Virus record (IMG/VR): IMGVR_UViG_3300034375_000425
Location: 1 to 23,390 of that record
Length of the DNA stretch: 23,390 bases
DNA from: a virus
Strand: one strand, 5' to 3'
Below the pieces are notes generated by a model that searched no databases, was not told where the DNA came from, and saw nothing but the letters and a program-made list of their open reading frames with translations. The translations under genes were made by a program, and so were the position numbers. Below, piece by piece: positions 7,287 through 14,785 of the stretch (its first letter is position 1; each line of letters opens with the position of its first letter).

Positions 7287-7808
7287 TTATGGTTTTGACG
7301 GCCAGTCTTCTTCTGAAAGATGTGGGAAATTGGCATGATTGGTGATGTCACGCAAAGCTTGACGGTAGAGTTCTACCATGGCGGGGATGTTCGTCCCTTT
7401 TTCCGTATGCATGATCACGATCCAGTCAGTCTCTGCAAGCAGCTGATTGCGTTGGTTGCGAACACTTGCAGCCGCGCTAGCATCAACACGGGCGCGATAA
7501 GCTTCTGTTTGAGCAGCAACAGTTTGCACTACGTTGTTTTCATCTGTGTATTCTGAAAACACTGGCCCAACAGAATAAACTGTAAACCATTTTCCATCAG
7601 CATCCTGCGTAACGCCAGATTTGTAGCTGAACTCATAGGGAGGCGTTGTCGTCGCCTGCGGGCCCTCAAACACGGGATCAGCACCGAGTTCATTAAGGCG
7701 CTCTTCAGTGATGGGATTTCCCAACACCGGGCGCGTCTTTTTGTGCATCTTCCGAAAAGAGATCTCAGTGACCACTTCCCCGGTTTCTCGAATGCGAATC
7801 AAGCCCAT
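7287..7808 (-). CDS. Tail assembly chaperone-like protein (APC type)
   Basis: This 173-residue protein has a charged N-terminal part (residues 1-95, beginning MGLIRIRETGEVV). Its C-terminal domain, about residues 112-171, shows RNQLLAETDWIVI, then YRQALRDITNHANFP and a closing WP. That R-x-LLxxTDW ... YRqaLRdi ... FP ... WP pattern is characteristic of the phage tail assembly chaperone family (APC) and of fibre-assembly proteins. It follows the 683-residue fibre gene directly, with a GAGGAG ribosome binding site, which matches the usual fibre-then-chaperone order. A role in folding or attaching the fibre is therefore likely. Whether it stays in the mature virion cannot be told. Confidence 0.8.
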   Translation of the reverse strand: MGLIRIRETGEVVTEISFRKMHKKTRPVLGNPITEERLNELGADPVFEGPQATTTPPYEFSYKSGVTQDADGKWFTVYSVGPVFSEYTDENNVVQTVAAQTEAYRARVDASAAASVRNQRNQLLAETDWIVIMHTEKGTNIPAMVELYRQALRDITNHANFPHLSEEDWPSKP

Positions 7809-7819
7809 GTCATTCTCCT

Positions 7820-9871
7820 CTATGCAATCGCCAAGAAAATATACTCGGCACTGCTTACATTTACATTTGTAGCAGCATCTTGGTTTACGATAAAGCCTGT
7901 GCTTTCCGCGTCCACGCTATCATCGCCAGTGACCTCAGCCGCATCCGTATTCAGCGACAGATGCGGATCGTTACCAGCAACAATACCACGGGCGCTATCC
8001 CAAACATACCAGTCGCCCGTGCTGTCGGTGCGCTTGATGAGGATGAACCTTGCGCCAGTTGTAAAGCCGCAGTCAATCGTTTGGCTGGTGCCGTTGCCTG
8101 TGTAGCTGCCGACCTTGCTCACGCCGGGGAGGGTGGCGAAGAGGTAGGCGATGTATTTTGTTGGATGACCAACTTGACCATTAAAATATGTCCCAACCGT
8201 AAAATCTGTTTCCGTTGGGCTAGTATTGTTAAAATAGTCTACACTAGTAAGAGGCCCGCCAATGCTGTTTAGCCTCAATATAGCTGTGTTTCCAACATCC
8301 TTATGATAAACACCCCACGCAGCTGTAGTGTCTCTTACTTTTACTATAAACATCTCAGGTGTGACGGTAAGGTTGTGAGAGATGGTTTGGCTTGTTGTGT
8401 TGTCGGAACCATACGCCACCACATCGAAGAAGCCGGGCGCACGGCGGAAGGCATGGGATATAAAAGTATTACCGTTACTGTTTAGCCCGCCAGAACCACC
8501 TAGTATAAAGCCCGTGTTGCTATCAAGGCCGTCAACGTAATAGTTGTCAGACATAGTTGACTCAGCGGCGGTTGATTGAGTAACTAATCTTTGCTTTGCC
8601 CCCCGCATACGGTCAAACACGTTTCCGTCATTGCTTGAAAGCGCCCTGCTTGTTGCAAAAAGGTAGTCCACAGGAAAACCCGTGGTTATCACTCTGTTGT
8701 CAACAGCATCACCCGTGTAAGCAACAGGCGCAAACACCTCCGTCCCACTCGTAGGCGCACGCATCGGGCCACGGCGGATGGCGATGTAGATGTAGTTGTA
8801 GCCATTTCCATTTAGAGCAAATCCACTTGTCTTTAAAGTAAATCCAGTTGGATTTGGCTGCATTGCAAATAGAGAACCAGATGCTTCAGCCTGAGAATTG
8901 TTTGGGTTTAGACGTGCTGAGCTGGAATCAGTCATACCACGCATAGTATCTATCAGCGTCCAATCTTGCCCAAGGTCATACCCTTTAACCAGCACCCACT
9001 GAGGCTCCCATCCAAGATCAATCTCAGGGCCAGTAGTAGAACCATTCCCCGTATAACTCCCACACGCAATCAACCCATCAGAGCCATCACCAGACGGGCC
9101 GAGGGGATCGTGGGCGAAGAGGTAGATAACATAAGTCCTGCCACTAACATTTAAGCCAGTGCCAATAGTAAAATGAGTGTCTGTCGGCTCTGTGTCACCC
9201 CAGATATTACTGTTTGTTTGGGCTGCACCAGTGCTGTTTATGTTTACATATTTTGTTGCCCCAAGAGATCGGTGATACGAAAACCAGTTGTCAGCAATGG
9301 CTGTTGTTTTAGCCGTGTAAAATCCCGGAACCACACCTAAGTTGTGCGGCACTGATTTATTACCAGTCCCATCCCCCGTAAACGTCACCACATCGAAGAA
9401 CCGAGGTGCCTTGCGGAAGGTCCATGAGACAATGTTTTGCCCCGTAGGAGATAAACCTGAGGGCAAAGTGTATCCGTCTGAATTAAAGACAACTGGACTA
9501 CCACCAACATTAGAAATCTGTGCGGCAGTTGTGTTAGAGCGTATGCTGTATTGACCAGTTCTTTCTGTATCATGTAAAAAATGGTCATAACCAGCAGCTC
9601 TAACTTTATCCCATGTCATTCCACCCTCACCAGCGAGGTCAATCCCGTTGGTGATCGTCAGTGCCGAGCCAGTGCCAGTGTAGAGGTATGTGCTGAACAC
9701 GTCTTCGATCAGCGGCTTTTGGTTCCCGGCAGTAGGCCACAGTCCGGCCTTCACGTAGGTAAACGCTTCCTGCAAGGACCACGTACCGCTGGCCGAGGAG
9801 TCCTCAAACGAGCCAGTGGGCTCGACCGCAGTCGAGGAGATGATGTTCGCGGGGAAGCGTTTGTCGGACAT
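7820..9871 (-). CDS. Large tail fibre / receptor-binding protein, DUF7483-like
   Basis: This 683-residue protein carries near its N-terminus the anchor-like motif SGTWSLQEAFTYVKAGLW (residues 28-45), comparable with WSLSEVYQAVGQNNW in the next gene upstream. Two long homologous blocks follow, residues about 149-366 and 471-683. They share FRKAPRFFDVV / FRRAPGFFDVV, PTDTHFTIG / PTETDFTVG, VIYLFA / IAYLFA and GSYTGNGS / GSYTGNGT, and end in YIYIAI / YIFLAI. A shorter related segment lies between them. I recall the family from marine phage fibres as DUF7483 (from memory). GGAGGG lies eight bases before the start. The protein probably binds the host surface. Base composition is visibly more AT-rich in parts of the repeats, suggesting recombination. 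Confidence 0.85.
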   Translation of the reverse strand: MSDKRFPANIISSTAVEPTGSFEDSSASGTWSLQEAFTYVKAGLWPTAGNQKPLIEDVFSTYLYTGTGSALTITNGIDLAGEGGMTWDKVRAAGYDHFLHDTERTGQYSIRSNTTAAQISNVGGSPVVFNSDGYTLPSGLSPTGQNIVSWTFRKAPRFFDVVTFTGDGTGNKSVPHNLGVVPGFYTAKTTAIADNWFSYHRSLGATKYVNINSTGAAQTNSNIWGDTEPTDTHFTIGTGLNVSGRTYVIYLFAHDPLGPSGDGSDGLIACGSYTGNGSTTGPEIDLGWEPQWVLVKGYDLGQDWTLIDTMRGMTDSSSARLNPNNSQAEASGSLFAMQPNPTGFTLKTSGFALNGNGYNYIYIAIRRGPMRAPTSGTEVFAPVAYTGDAVDNRVITTGFPVDYLFATSRALSSNDGNVFDRMRGAKQRLVTQSTAAESTMSDNYYVDGLDSNTGFILGGSGGLNSNGNTFISHAFRRAPGFFDVVAYGSDNTTSQTISHNLTVTPEMFIVKVRDTTAAWGVYHKDVGNTAILRLNSIGGPLTSVDYFNNTSPTETDFTVGTYFNGQVGHPTKYIAYLFATLPGVSKVGSYTGNGTSQTIDCGFTTGARFILIKRTDSTGDWYVWDSARGIVAGNDPHLSLNTDAAEVTGDDSVDAESTGFIVNQDAATNVNVSSAEYIFLAIA
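7823..9427 (-). repeat. Internal duplication in the large fibre gene
   Basis: Two coding blocks of about 640-655 bases, 8774-9427 and 7823-8461, encode homologous protein segments in the same order. They are separated by about 310 bases encoding a partially related segment. The similarity is clear in protein and weak in DNA, so the duplication is old. Confidence 0.7.
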
Positions 9872-9873
9872 GG

Positions 9874-10818
9874 TTAGAGCCCTCCGTGACCGTTAGAGCA
9901 AGAGCCCATAAAGTTTTTAGGCGAAGACAAATCACCAAAGTCTAATGCGTTTCCGGCTGATGCTATGGTAACAAAGTCAAGCACATTGTATGTTACACCC
10001 GCGTCATAGCCCCCACCAAACACAGCATAGCTGTCTCCAGAAACCGCGCTAAGATATTGTCTTGCAACTGTAAGGTCACCGAAGTCAACAGCGTTACCTG
10101 TTGAAGCAATCGTGACATATTCAATCGTGTCTGTGTATGATGTCGCCGTGCTGTTGCCGCCACCAAACAACGCTCGCGTCTGACTAGACGCTGCTGAAAG
10201 CGCATAAAATGTTTGGGACAAGTCACCAAAATCCGTGGCGTTTCCTGCCGAAGCTGTTGTCACATAATCAATGATATCCGTTTGCGGCTGCCCGCCAGCA
10301 TTAAGTGTTCTTGTCGGGCTAGAGCATCCGGCGTGAGAGTATCTGGAAACAGTCATGTCCCCAAAATCCGTGGCGTTGCCAGTTGTCGCAATAGTAACAT
10401 ACTGGATCGTGTCAACAGTTTGACCACCGCTAAACAACGCCCTAGTGTCCGATCCTCCAGACGCCATAAAGACCGCGCCACTAGAAAACAGAAGGTCACC
10501 AAAATCTGAAGCATTACCAGTGGTGTTGATGGTGACATATTGAATAGTATTGACCGCGCTACCGGAAACCTCGCCGCCAGCAAAAAGACCTCGCGTCTTT
10601 GACGCGGCGCCTACCAGTCTATCTCGTGCGGTAATCAACGAGCCAAAAGTTGCGGAGTTACCCGCAGTGGCGATAGTAATGTAGTCAATGGTTGCTATAA
10701 CAGTGCCAGTAGTTCCACCGGCAAACAAACCCCGCGCTGGCGGCGGGTTAGTCCAGTTGTTTTGACCAACAGCCTGATACACCTCGGACAGGGACCACAC
10801 ACCTTGATAATTGGGCAT
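9874..10818 (-). CDS. Propeller-like repeat protein with fibre anchor (six repeats)
   Basis: The start at 10818 overlaps the upstream stop (TAATG) and has GGAGG nine bases before it; a seven-residue upstream extension is open but less likely. The 314-residue product begins with an anchor-like segment containing VWSLSEVYQAVGQNNW (residues 7-22). It then carries six repeats of about 42-50 residues, each with a core like IxYVTIxxTGNAxDFGDL followed by R-ALFxGG. The chain starts inside a repeat (RGLFAGG) and ends before completing one (CSNGHGGL), as expected when first and last strands close a beta-propeller ring. This looks like a virion adhesin or galactose-oxidase/Kelch-like propeller. Ligand unknown. 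Confidence 0.85.
   Translation of the reverse strand: MPNYQGVWSLSEVYQAVGQNNWTNPPPARGLFAGGTTGTVIATIDYITIATAGNSATFGSLITARDRLVGAASKTRGLFAGGEVSGSAVNTIQYVTINTTGNASDFGDLLFSSGAVFMASGGSDTRALFSGGQTVDTIQYVTIATTGNATDFGDMTVSRYSHAGCSSPTRTLNAGGQPQTDIIDYVTTASAGNATDFGDLSQTFYALSAASSQTRALFGGGNSTATSYTDTIEYVTIASTGNAVDFGDLTVARQYLSAVSGDSYAVFGGGYDAGVTYNVLDFVTIASAGNALDFGDLSSPKNFMGSCSNGHGGL
9877..10689 (-). repeat. Six propeller-type coding repeats (second gene)
   Basis: Six units of roughly 125-150 bases each encode the core YVTIASTGNAxDFGDL or a variant. They are paralogous to the six repeats in the gene immediately upstream. Confidence 0.8.
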
Positions 10819-11990
10819 TATGCAAGTCCTCCGTGGCAATCAGAAGCACCAGCTCTTTGTGAGCCTACAGCTAGTAAATCACCAAAATCTGTAGAATTTC
10901 CTGTGCTTGCCATAGTGACGTAACTCATCACGTTGGTAAAACTAGAGCCGTTAAACCCATGAGCGCAAACTGCCCTTGTTTTATTCGAACACGCACCGTT
11001 TTCAAAAGCCCCTGTATAAAGATCGCCAAAGTCAGTTGCATTTCCTGTGGTTGCTGTTGTCACATAATCAATCGTCGTGTATGGACTAACACTGCCACCC
11101 ATCCAAACAATTCTAGTAGTGCTACAGCCAGCTTCCATTTGATTTCTAGTTTCAGATAGGTTGCCAAAGCTAGTTGCGTTTCCAGTGGATGCTATAGTGA
11201 CATACTCAATACCAGCGGCATCACCACCAAAAACCGCTCTCGTTCCGTTTGATCCCGCTCCACCATTTGAGCGACTTGTTGTGGCAAAATCACCGAAGTC
11301 AACAGCGTTACCTGTTGAAGCAATAGTGACATAAGATATTTGATTGTTGTTTTGCCCGCCCATAAAAAGGCCTCTAGTATCATTGGCGGTTCCTGCCATT
11401 CCTATATTCCTAGAATCACCACTTGCTATAAGTAAATCACCAAAGTCTTGTGCGTTACCAGTAGTGGCAAAGGTTATGTATTCAATGAAATTGCTTCCGA
11501 AAGTAGTTCCTGTTCCACCAAAAGCTAAAGCTCTGATAGAGTTGCCAAACGCACCCAGTTGCTTTTGGGCTATGGACAAGTCGCCCCAGTCAGTCGCATT
11601 TCCTGTTGATGAAATGGAGATATATTGTATGACACTACTGTTTGGATCTCCTGCGCCAAAGAAAACACCTGTGTCTGGAATAGATGGCGTAACACTCCCG
11701 CTCGCATCACTCGGCGCAGACCACCCAAACGCATTAAGTGCCCAGACACGGAAAGTGTAGGCGGTGTCGTTGGTCAAGCCAGTGACCGTAATTGGCGAAG
11801 ACGATCCCGTAGCGCCGATACCGTCATTGGACGTGGCAACGTAGCCCGTGACAGCAGAGCCACCCACATCAGACGGCGCGGTGAAGCTTACGGTAGCTTC
11901 CTCGTCACCTGCCGATGCGCTTACACCAGTCGGTTCATCAGGAGCATTCAGGCCATCTTGGTTGATGAACCCGCCTTTACGATTCGCCAT
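10818..11990 (-). CDS. Fibronectin III plus six-repeat propeller-like protein
   Basis: This 390-residue protein has AAGGAGA upstream of its start. Residues about 16-102 match a fibronectin type III domain: PTGVSASAGDEEATVSFTAP, then ITVTGLTNDTAYTFRVWALN and a final Gly/Ser-rich SAPSDASGSV segment. From residue 121 there are six repeats with cores such as IEYVTIASTGNATSFGNL and MSYVTMASTGNSTDFGDL. The chain opens with half a repeat (GVFFGAGD) and closes with CHGGLA, consistent with a closed ring. Its repeats are clearly paralogous to those of the next gene, which lacks the fibronectin domain. Fibronectin domains are common on phage virions, where they bind surface sugars. Adhesin function is inferred. 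Confidence 0.85.
   Translation of the reverse strand: MANRKGGFINQDGLNAPDEPTGVSASAGDEEATVSFTAPSDVGGSAVTGYVATSNDGIGATGSSSPITVTGLTNDTAYTFRVWALNAFGWSAPSDASGSVTPSIPDTGVFFGAGDPNSSVIQYISISSTGNATDWGDLSIAQKQLGAFGNSIRALAFGGTGTTFGSNFIEYITFATTGNAQDFGDLLIASGDSRNIGMAGTANDTRGLFMGGQNNNQISYVTIASTGNAVDFGDFATTSRSNGGAGSNGTRAVFGGDAAGIEYVTIASTGNATSFGNLSETRNQMEAGCSTTRIVWMGGSVSPYTTIDYVTTATTGNATDFGDLYTGAFENGACSNKTRAVCAHGFNGSSFTNVMSYVTMASTGNSTDFGDLLAVGSQRAGASDCHGGLA
10821..11630 (-). repeat. Six propeller-type coding repeats (first gene)
   Basis: Six units of roughly 130-150 bases encode the core YVTIASTGNAxDFGDL with variations. The DNA words differ between units, so protein-level conservation exceeds nucleotide conservation. 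Confidence 0.8.
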
Positions 11991-12002
11991 AGTAGGCTCT
12001 CC

Positions 12003-12377
12003 TTATGAGATTTCCTCATAGGAAACAATTACTTCTAGGTCGCCGCCAGTCCCTGCTGTTGCAGTGATCGACTTGTCCTCTTCAAGATACAAAGCAGTGC
12101 TCTTGTCCACGACAACAAGCGACGCGTCCGCAGGAACAGAAATGGTGCTGACTAGCGAGTACGCTGTGCCGCCACCTGCTGCTGCACTGTGAACGTCTAC
12201 GGTAACGTCAGCGGCATTTGTGCCGTCGACGTTTGCAACTTGGATCATGTTGATCTTGAACACCTTGCCGCTTGCCGCAGCGTTGCTGACCAAAGTGGTC
12301 TGCGAGGTGGTGGAAAGTGCAACTGTCGCGGATTTACCCGTGATTGTTGTTACGTTTACAATATTTGGTGCGGCCAT
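12003..12377 (-). CDS. Small beta-rich structural protein
   Basis: This 124-residue protein has a strong AAGGAG ribosome binding site. The sequence alternates polar and hydrophobic residues (TLVSNAAASGKVFKINMIQV, SLVVVDKSTALYLEE, LEVIVSYEEIS), indicating an all-beta domain. It has no cysteine, signal peptide or enzymatic motif. Proteins with this general pattern, beta sandwich with a KVFKINxIxVxNxDG segment, recur in marine phage structural operons as I recall. It sits between the fibre-like gene and the fibronectin/propeller gene, so it may be a minor virion component such as a fibre adaptor or decoration. The function is not established. Confidence 0.8.
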   Translation of the reverse strand: MAAPNIVNVTTITGKSATVALSTTSQTTLVSNAAASGKVFKINMIQVANVDGTNAADVTVDVHSAAAGGGTAYSLVSTISVPADASLVVVDKSTALYLEEDKSITATAGTGGDLEVIVSYEEIS

Positions 12378-12389
12378 CTATTTTTCTCC

Positions 12390-13013
12390 TTAGCCAAACA
12401 CGATTGCCATGGCAATTGCCTTGCCAGTTGAGATACCAGCGTCCGCAAACGAAAGTGTCCCGGACCCATTGGTGGTCAGTGCCTGACCGCTAGACCCATC
12501 CGATCCCGGAAGGGTAAATGCTGTGACGAATGTCTGCAAGTTGGAATCATAAGCAAGAACAGTGGTTCCAATGTCGCTTGTGGTAAGAACACCAGTGAGG
12601 TCCGTCGCTAAACTAACTACGTTTGCACCAGCGCCGCCGCCGTCACAGTAAACAATGTCTTTCGCACCGTCAGCAACAGTTACAGTGGTGCCTGACCCCT
12701 GGGAGATAATAACGCTCTCGCCCGAGTTGTTTACAATGTAGTAGACTTTGTCCTGGTCGTTTGGGCTAACGGTGACCGTGTTCGTCCCGGAAGGAGAACC
12801 ACCAAAAACCAGAACTTTATAATGACCATCCGACAACGTACCGTCTGTCGTCGTCAGAGTATGGGTTGTACCAGAAAGTGTGATCGCACCTACACCGTTG
12901 GTGAGGCGGTCAATGATTTCAAGGTTTGTGTTCGTGGTATCGCCCCACGTACCGGACTGCTCACCGTTGGCGATAAGCTCGATGCCCGTGTTGACTGTGT
13001 ATGTACTAGCCAT
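12390..13013 (-). CDS. Fibre-like tail protein (SGTWGDTTNTNL family)
   Basis: This 207-residue protein begins MASTYTVNTGIELIANGEQ, followed by SGTWGDTTNTNLEIIDRL. That opening is, to my knowledge, very common in fibre or neck-fibre proteins of marine phages. The middle is beta-rich with Thr/Ser/Gly. Near the end it has FTLPGSDGSSGQALTTNGSG, a linker seen before fibre tips, and a C-terminal GKAIAMAIVFG. The start has AGAGG seven bases upstream. It is shorter than most fibres and has no visible enzymatic domain, so it may act as an adaptor or a base onto which other adhesins assemble. Exact position in the virion is inferred. Confidence 0.85.
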   Translation of the reverse strand: MASTYTVNTGIELIANGEQSGTWGDTTNTNLEIIDRLTNGVGAITLSGTTHTLTTTDGTLSDGHYKVLVFGGSPSGTNTVTVSPNDQDKVYYIVNNSGESVIISQGSGTTVTVADGAKDIVYCDGGGAGANVVSLATDLTGVLTTSDIGTTVLAYDSNLQTFVTAFTLPGSDGSSGQALTTNGSGTLSFADAGISTGKAIAMAIVFG

Positions 13014-13033
13014 GAATTACCTCTAGACCCCCG

Positions 13034-14029
13034 TCACGGTTGGATTTCAGTATAGCTTGTTGTGGTGCTTGGCACAATGGCTGTCCAACTCGTGCTTGGA
13101 TTTGGAACAATGCGCCCCCAAACAAGAACACCCCACGGAGCAATTAGCCCGTCTGCAGAGACGCCCGTGACGTTCACGTCGATCCCTGTACCTGTGGTGA
13201 CAGTAACAGAACCAGTACTACTTGTCAGCTCAAAACCAGTGACAGGTATTCTCTGATTTACCTGAGTGGTAACGGAGCCAACTTGCCCGGTTCCTTCCAG
13301 CGGAAGCGTTACAGGCTGACTCCATGCACCAGAGCCCCAAGTGCTGCGGCTCCAGCCCTCAAAGAAAACCAATGCGTCCTGGCGGATTGAGTTAGATATA
13401 CCTGTGGCTGATACGCCTGTCGGAGAGACAACAGCAATACCAGTAGCGGTTATAGTGCCAACTCCGCCAGTGGCTTCAAGGCCCGTCGCCGCTGGAGACG
13501 TAGAACCGGTGGCAACCGCAGTCCCAACAGCAGAGGTGCCGCCAACACCAGTAGTGTTTACGTTAACGCCAGAACCTTCTCCGATCGTGACGTCACCGAC
13601 GGCCGACGTAGACTCAACACCTGTAACAACAGCTGCAACCAAGGCCCTGAATGTAACATCACCAACAGCCGTCGTGGAGGCTAGTCCGGTAACAGATACT
13701 TCTGCGCTTGCCGTTGCGGTAACAGAACCAACACTGCCTGTGGCCTCCACACCTGTGGTCGGAACATCAGCAGTACCTGACGTCGTAACAGTTCCGACAA
13801 CCCCAGAGGCTGCACTGCCAGTAATCGTAGGCGAGACGTTGATTTGAACCGTTGTCGAATCAACAGCACCAGTGGCGCCGAGACCAGTGACTGAGGCTAT
13901 TGCATCAGCGGAAACAGAAACAGTTCCCACGCTCCCAGTGGCAGACAGCCCGGTCACCACTACAGGTGCGGGCTGACTCCACGGGCCCTCAGACCATGTG
14001 CCTCGGCTCCAGCCGGTGATGCTCGCCAT
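13034..14029 (-). CDS. 22-residue beta-repeat virion protein with Trp-rich motifs
   Basis: This 331-residue protein starts with GWSRGTWSEGPWSQP (residues 6-20). Nine repeats follow, built on xTGhxATGxVGxVTh, with the invariant TG at residues 26, 48, 70, 92, 114, 136, 160, 182 and 204, almost exactly 22 apart. The Trp-rich motif then recurs (GWSRSTWGSGAWSQP, 225-239), with two looser repeats after it and an aromatic C-terminus (WTAIVPSTTTSYTEIQP). Composition is dominated by Val, Thr, Ser, Gly and Ala, so an extended all-beta solenoid or fibre is likely. The Trp motif is also found in the tail hub protein (3433-5337). It is probably a virion fibre or collar component. No established function. 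Confidence 0.85.
   Translation of the reverse strand: MASITGWSRGTWSEGPWSQPAPVVVTGLSATGSVGTVSVSADAIASVTGLGATGAVDSTTVQINVSPTITGSAASGVVGTVTTSGTADVPTTGVEATGSVGSVTATASAEVSVTGLASTTAVGDVTFRALVAAVVTGVESTSAVGDVTIGEGSGVNVNTTGVGGTSAVGTAVATGSTSPAATGLEATGGVGTITATGIAVVSPTGVSATGISNSIRQDALVFFEGWSRSTWGSGAWSQPVTLPLEGTGQVGSVTTQVNQRIPVTGFELTSSTGSVTVTTGTGIDVNVTGVSADGLIAPWGVLVWGRIVPNPSTSWTAIVPSTTTSYTEIQP
13364..13969 (-). repeat. Nine 66-bp coding repeats (22 residues each)
   Basis: Codon-level repeats encode hTGhxATGxVGxVT units with a 66-base period (one unit is 72 bases). DNA identity between units is modest, while the TG and VG positions are nearly constant. Confidence 0.8.
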
Positions 14030-14049
14030 GACTGGTCACCCCGCCTAGA

Positions 14050-14487
14050 TTAGGCGATGCGGATAATAGCGTTAGAAGCATCCGCAGTCGGGAAAACAAT
14101 CTGGAAGTCACCAGCGGTCGAGGTTTTGTCTGCGCCAAAGTCTAGAACAACTACAGACGGGTCGCCTGCTGCCGTGTCGTTGTAGATCAACGCGCCACGA
14201 GCAGTGATCGTTGCCGAAGTGAACGTGATGTCGTCAAAATCGGTAAACGCCGTAGTGCCCGACGTGGTGGGTGTAACATTGGTCAATGCTCCACCACCTG
14301 CAGAATACGAACCGGAGTCACCAACCTCGTTTGAGGCGGTGTATGCCGTAGTTGCAGCAGTGAACGAAGCGTTGTTGTCATACAACGCCAGCTTGAATGT
14401 GTCACCAGTGGTATTGGTGAAGTTGTGTGTGCCCGTCATCAGCTCCGATTTGAAGCTCGTGCACATAAAGTTGCCAGTGAACGCCAT
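14050..14487 (-). CDS. Conserved beta-rich virion protein
   Basis: This 145-residue protein begins MAFTGNFMCTSFKSELMTG and has a perfect AAGGAG ribosome binding site. Conserved-looking segments include FKLALYDNNASF, GGGALTNVTPTTSGTTAF, ITARGALIYNDTAAG, VVVLDFGADKTSTAGDF and a C-terminal NAIIRIA. I recognise this as a recurrent marine phage structural protein, all-beta with no enzymatic residues. Its location between adaptor genes and the adhesin module fits a tail or collar component. No precise role is known to me. Confidence 0.85.
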   Translation of the reverse strand: MAFTGNFMCTSFKSELMTGTHNFTNTTGDTFKLALYDNNASFTAATTAYTASNEVGDSGSYSAGGGALTNVTPTTSGTTAFTDFDDITFTSATITARGALIYNDTAAGDPSVVVLDFGADKTSTAGDFQIVFPTADASNAIIRIA

Positions 14488-14488
14488 C

Positions 14489-14785
14489 TTACAGTCTCCT
14501 TATGAGTTCAGCCAGTTCGGGGTGACCCGCATCATTCAGAGCATTATACACTGTTGTGCGGTCGCTGCGAATAGCTTGTCGCAAATAGTATGCAACCAGC
14601 TTTTCGATGTGCTTTTGGAAAGCACGAGCTTGGTCTCTAATCCCCGGATGGGCTTTGTCGGAGACCGAAATAATTTTCTGCGCGCACTGATCCGCCAACT
14701 CGTCTGGAGTAAAGCCACGGTTCTCCGTGGTCCTCACACTCACAATCGGCTGATCTTTGGGAACATCCAGCTTAAACTCAAACAT
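14489..14785 (-). CDS. Conserved small helical phage protein
   Basis: This 98-residue protein begins with a short beta-like segment (MFEFKLDVPKDQPIVSV). It continues as probable helices (DELADQCAQKIISVSD, FQKHIEKLVAYYLRQAIRSD, TVYNALNDAGHPELAELIRRL). The start overlaps the upstream stop as TAATG, so it is probably translationally coupled to the adaptor gene. It has one cysteine and no membrane segment. I recall close relatives at the same place in uncultured marine phages. A structural or assembly role around the head-tail joint is suggested by context only. Confidence 0.8.
   Translation of the reverse strand: MFEFKLDVPKDQPIVSVRTTENRGFTPDELADQCAQKIISVSDKAHPGIRDQARAFQKHIEKLVAYYLRQAIRSDRTTVYNALNDAGHPELAELIRRL

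Noticed and set aside
9874-11990. CRISPR or diversity-generating element suggested by regular repeats
   Set aside because: The repeats are protein-coding, vary in length and differ in DNA; no reverse transcriptase, template repeat or spacer pattern is present.
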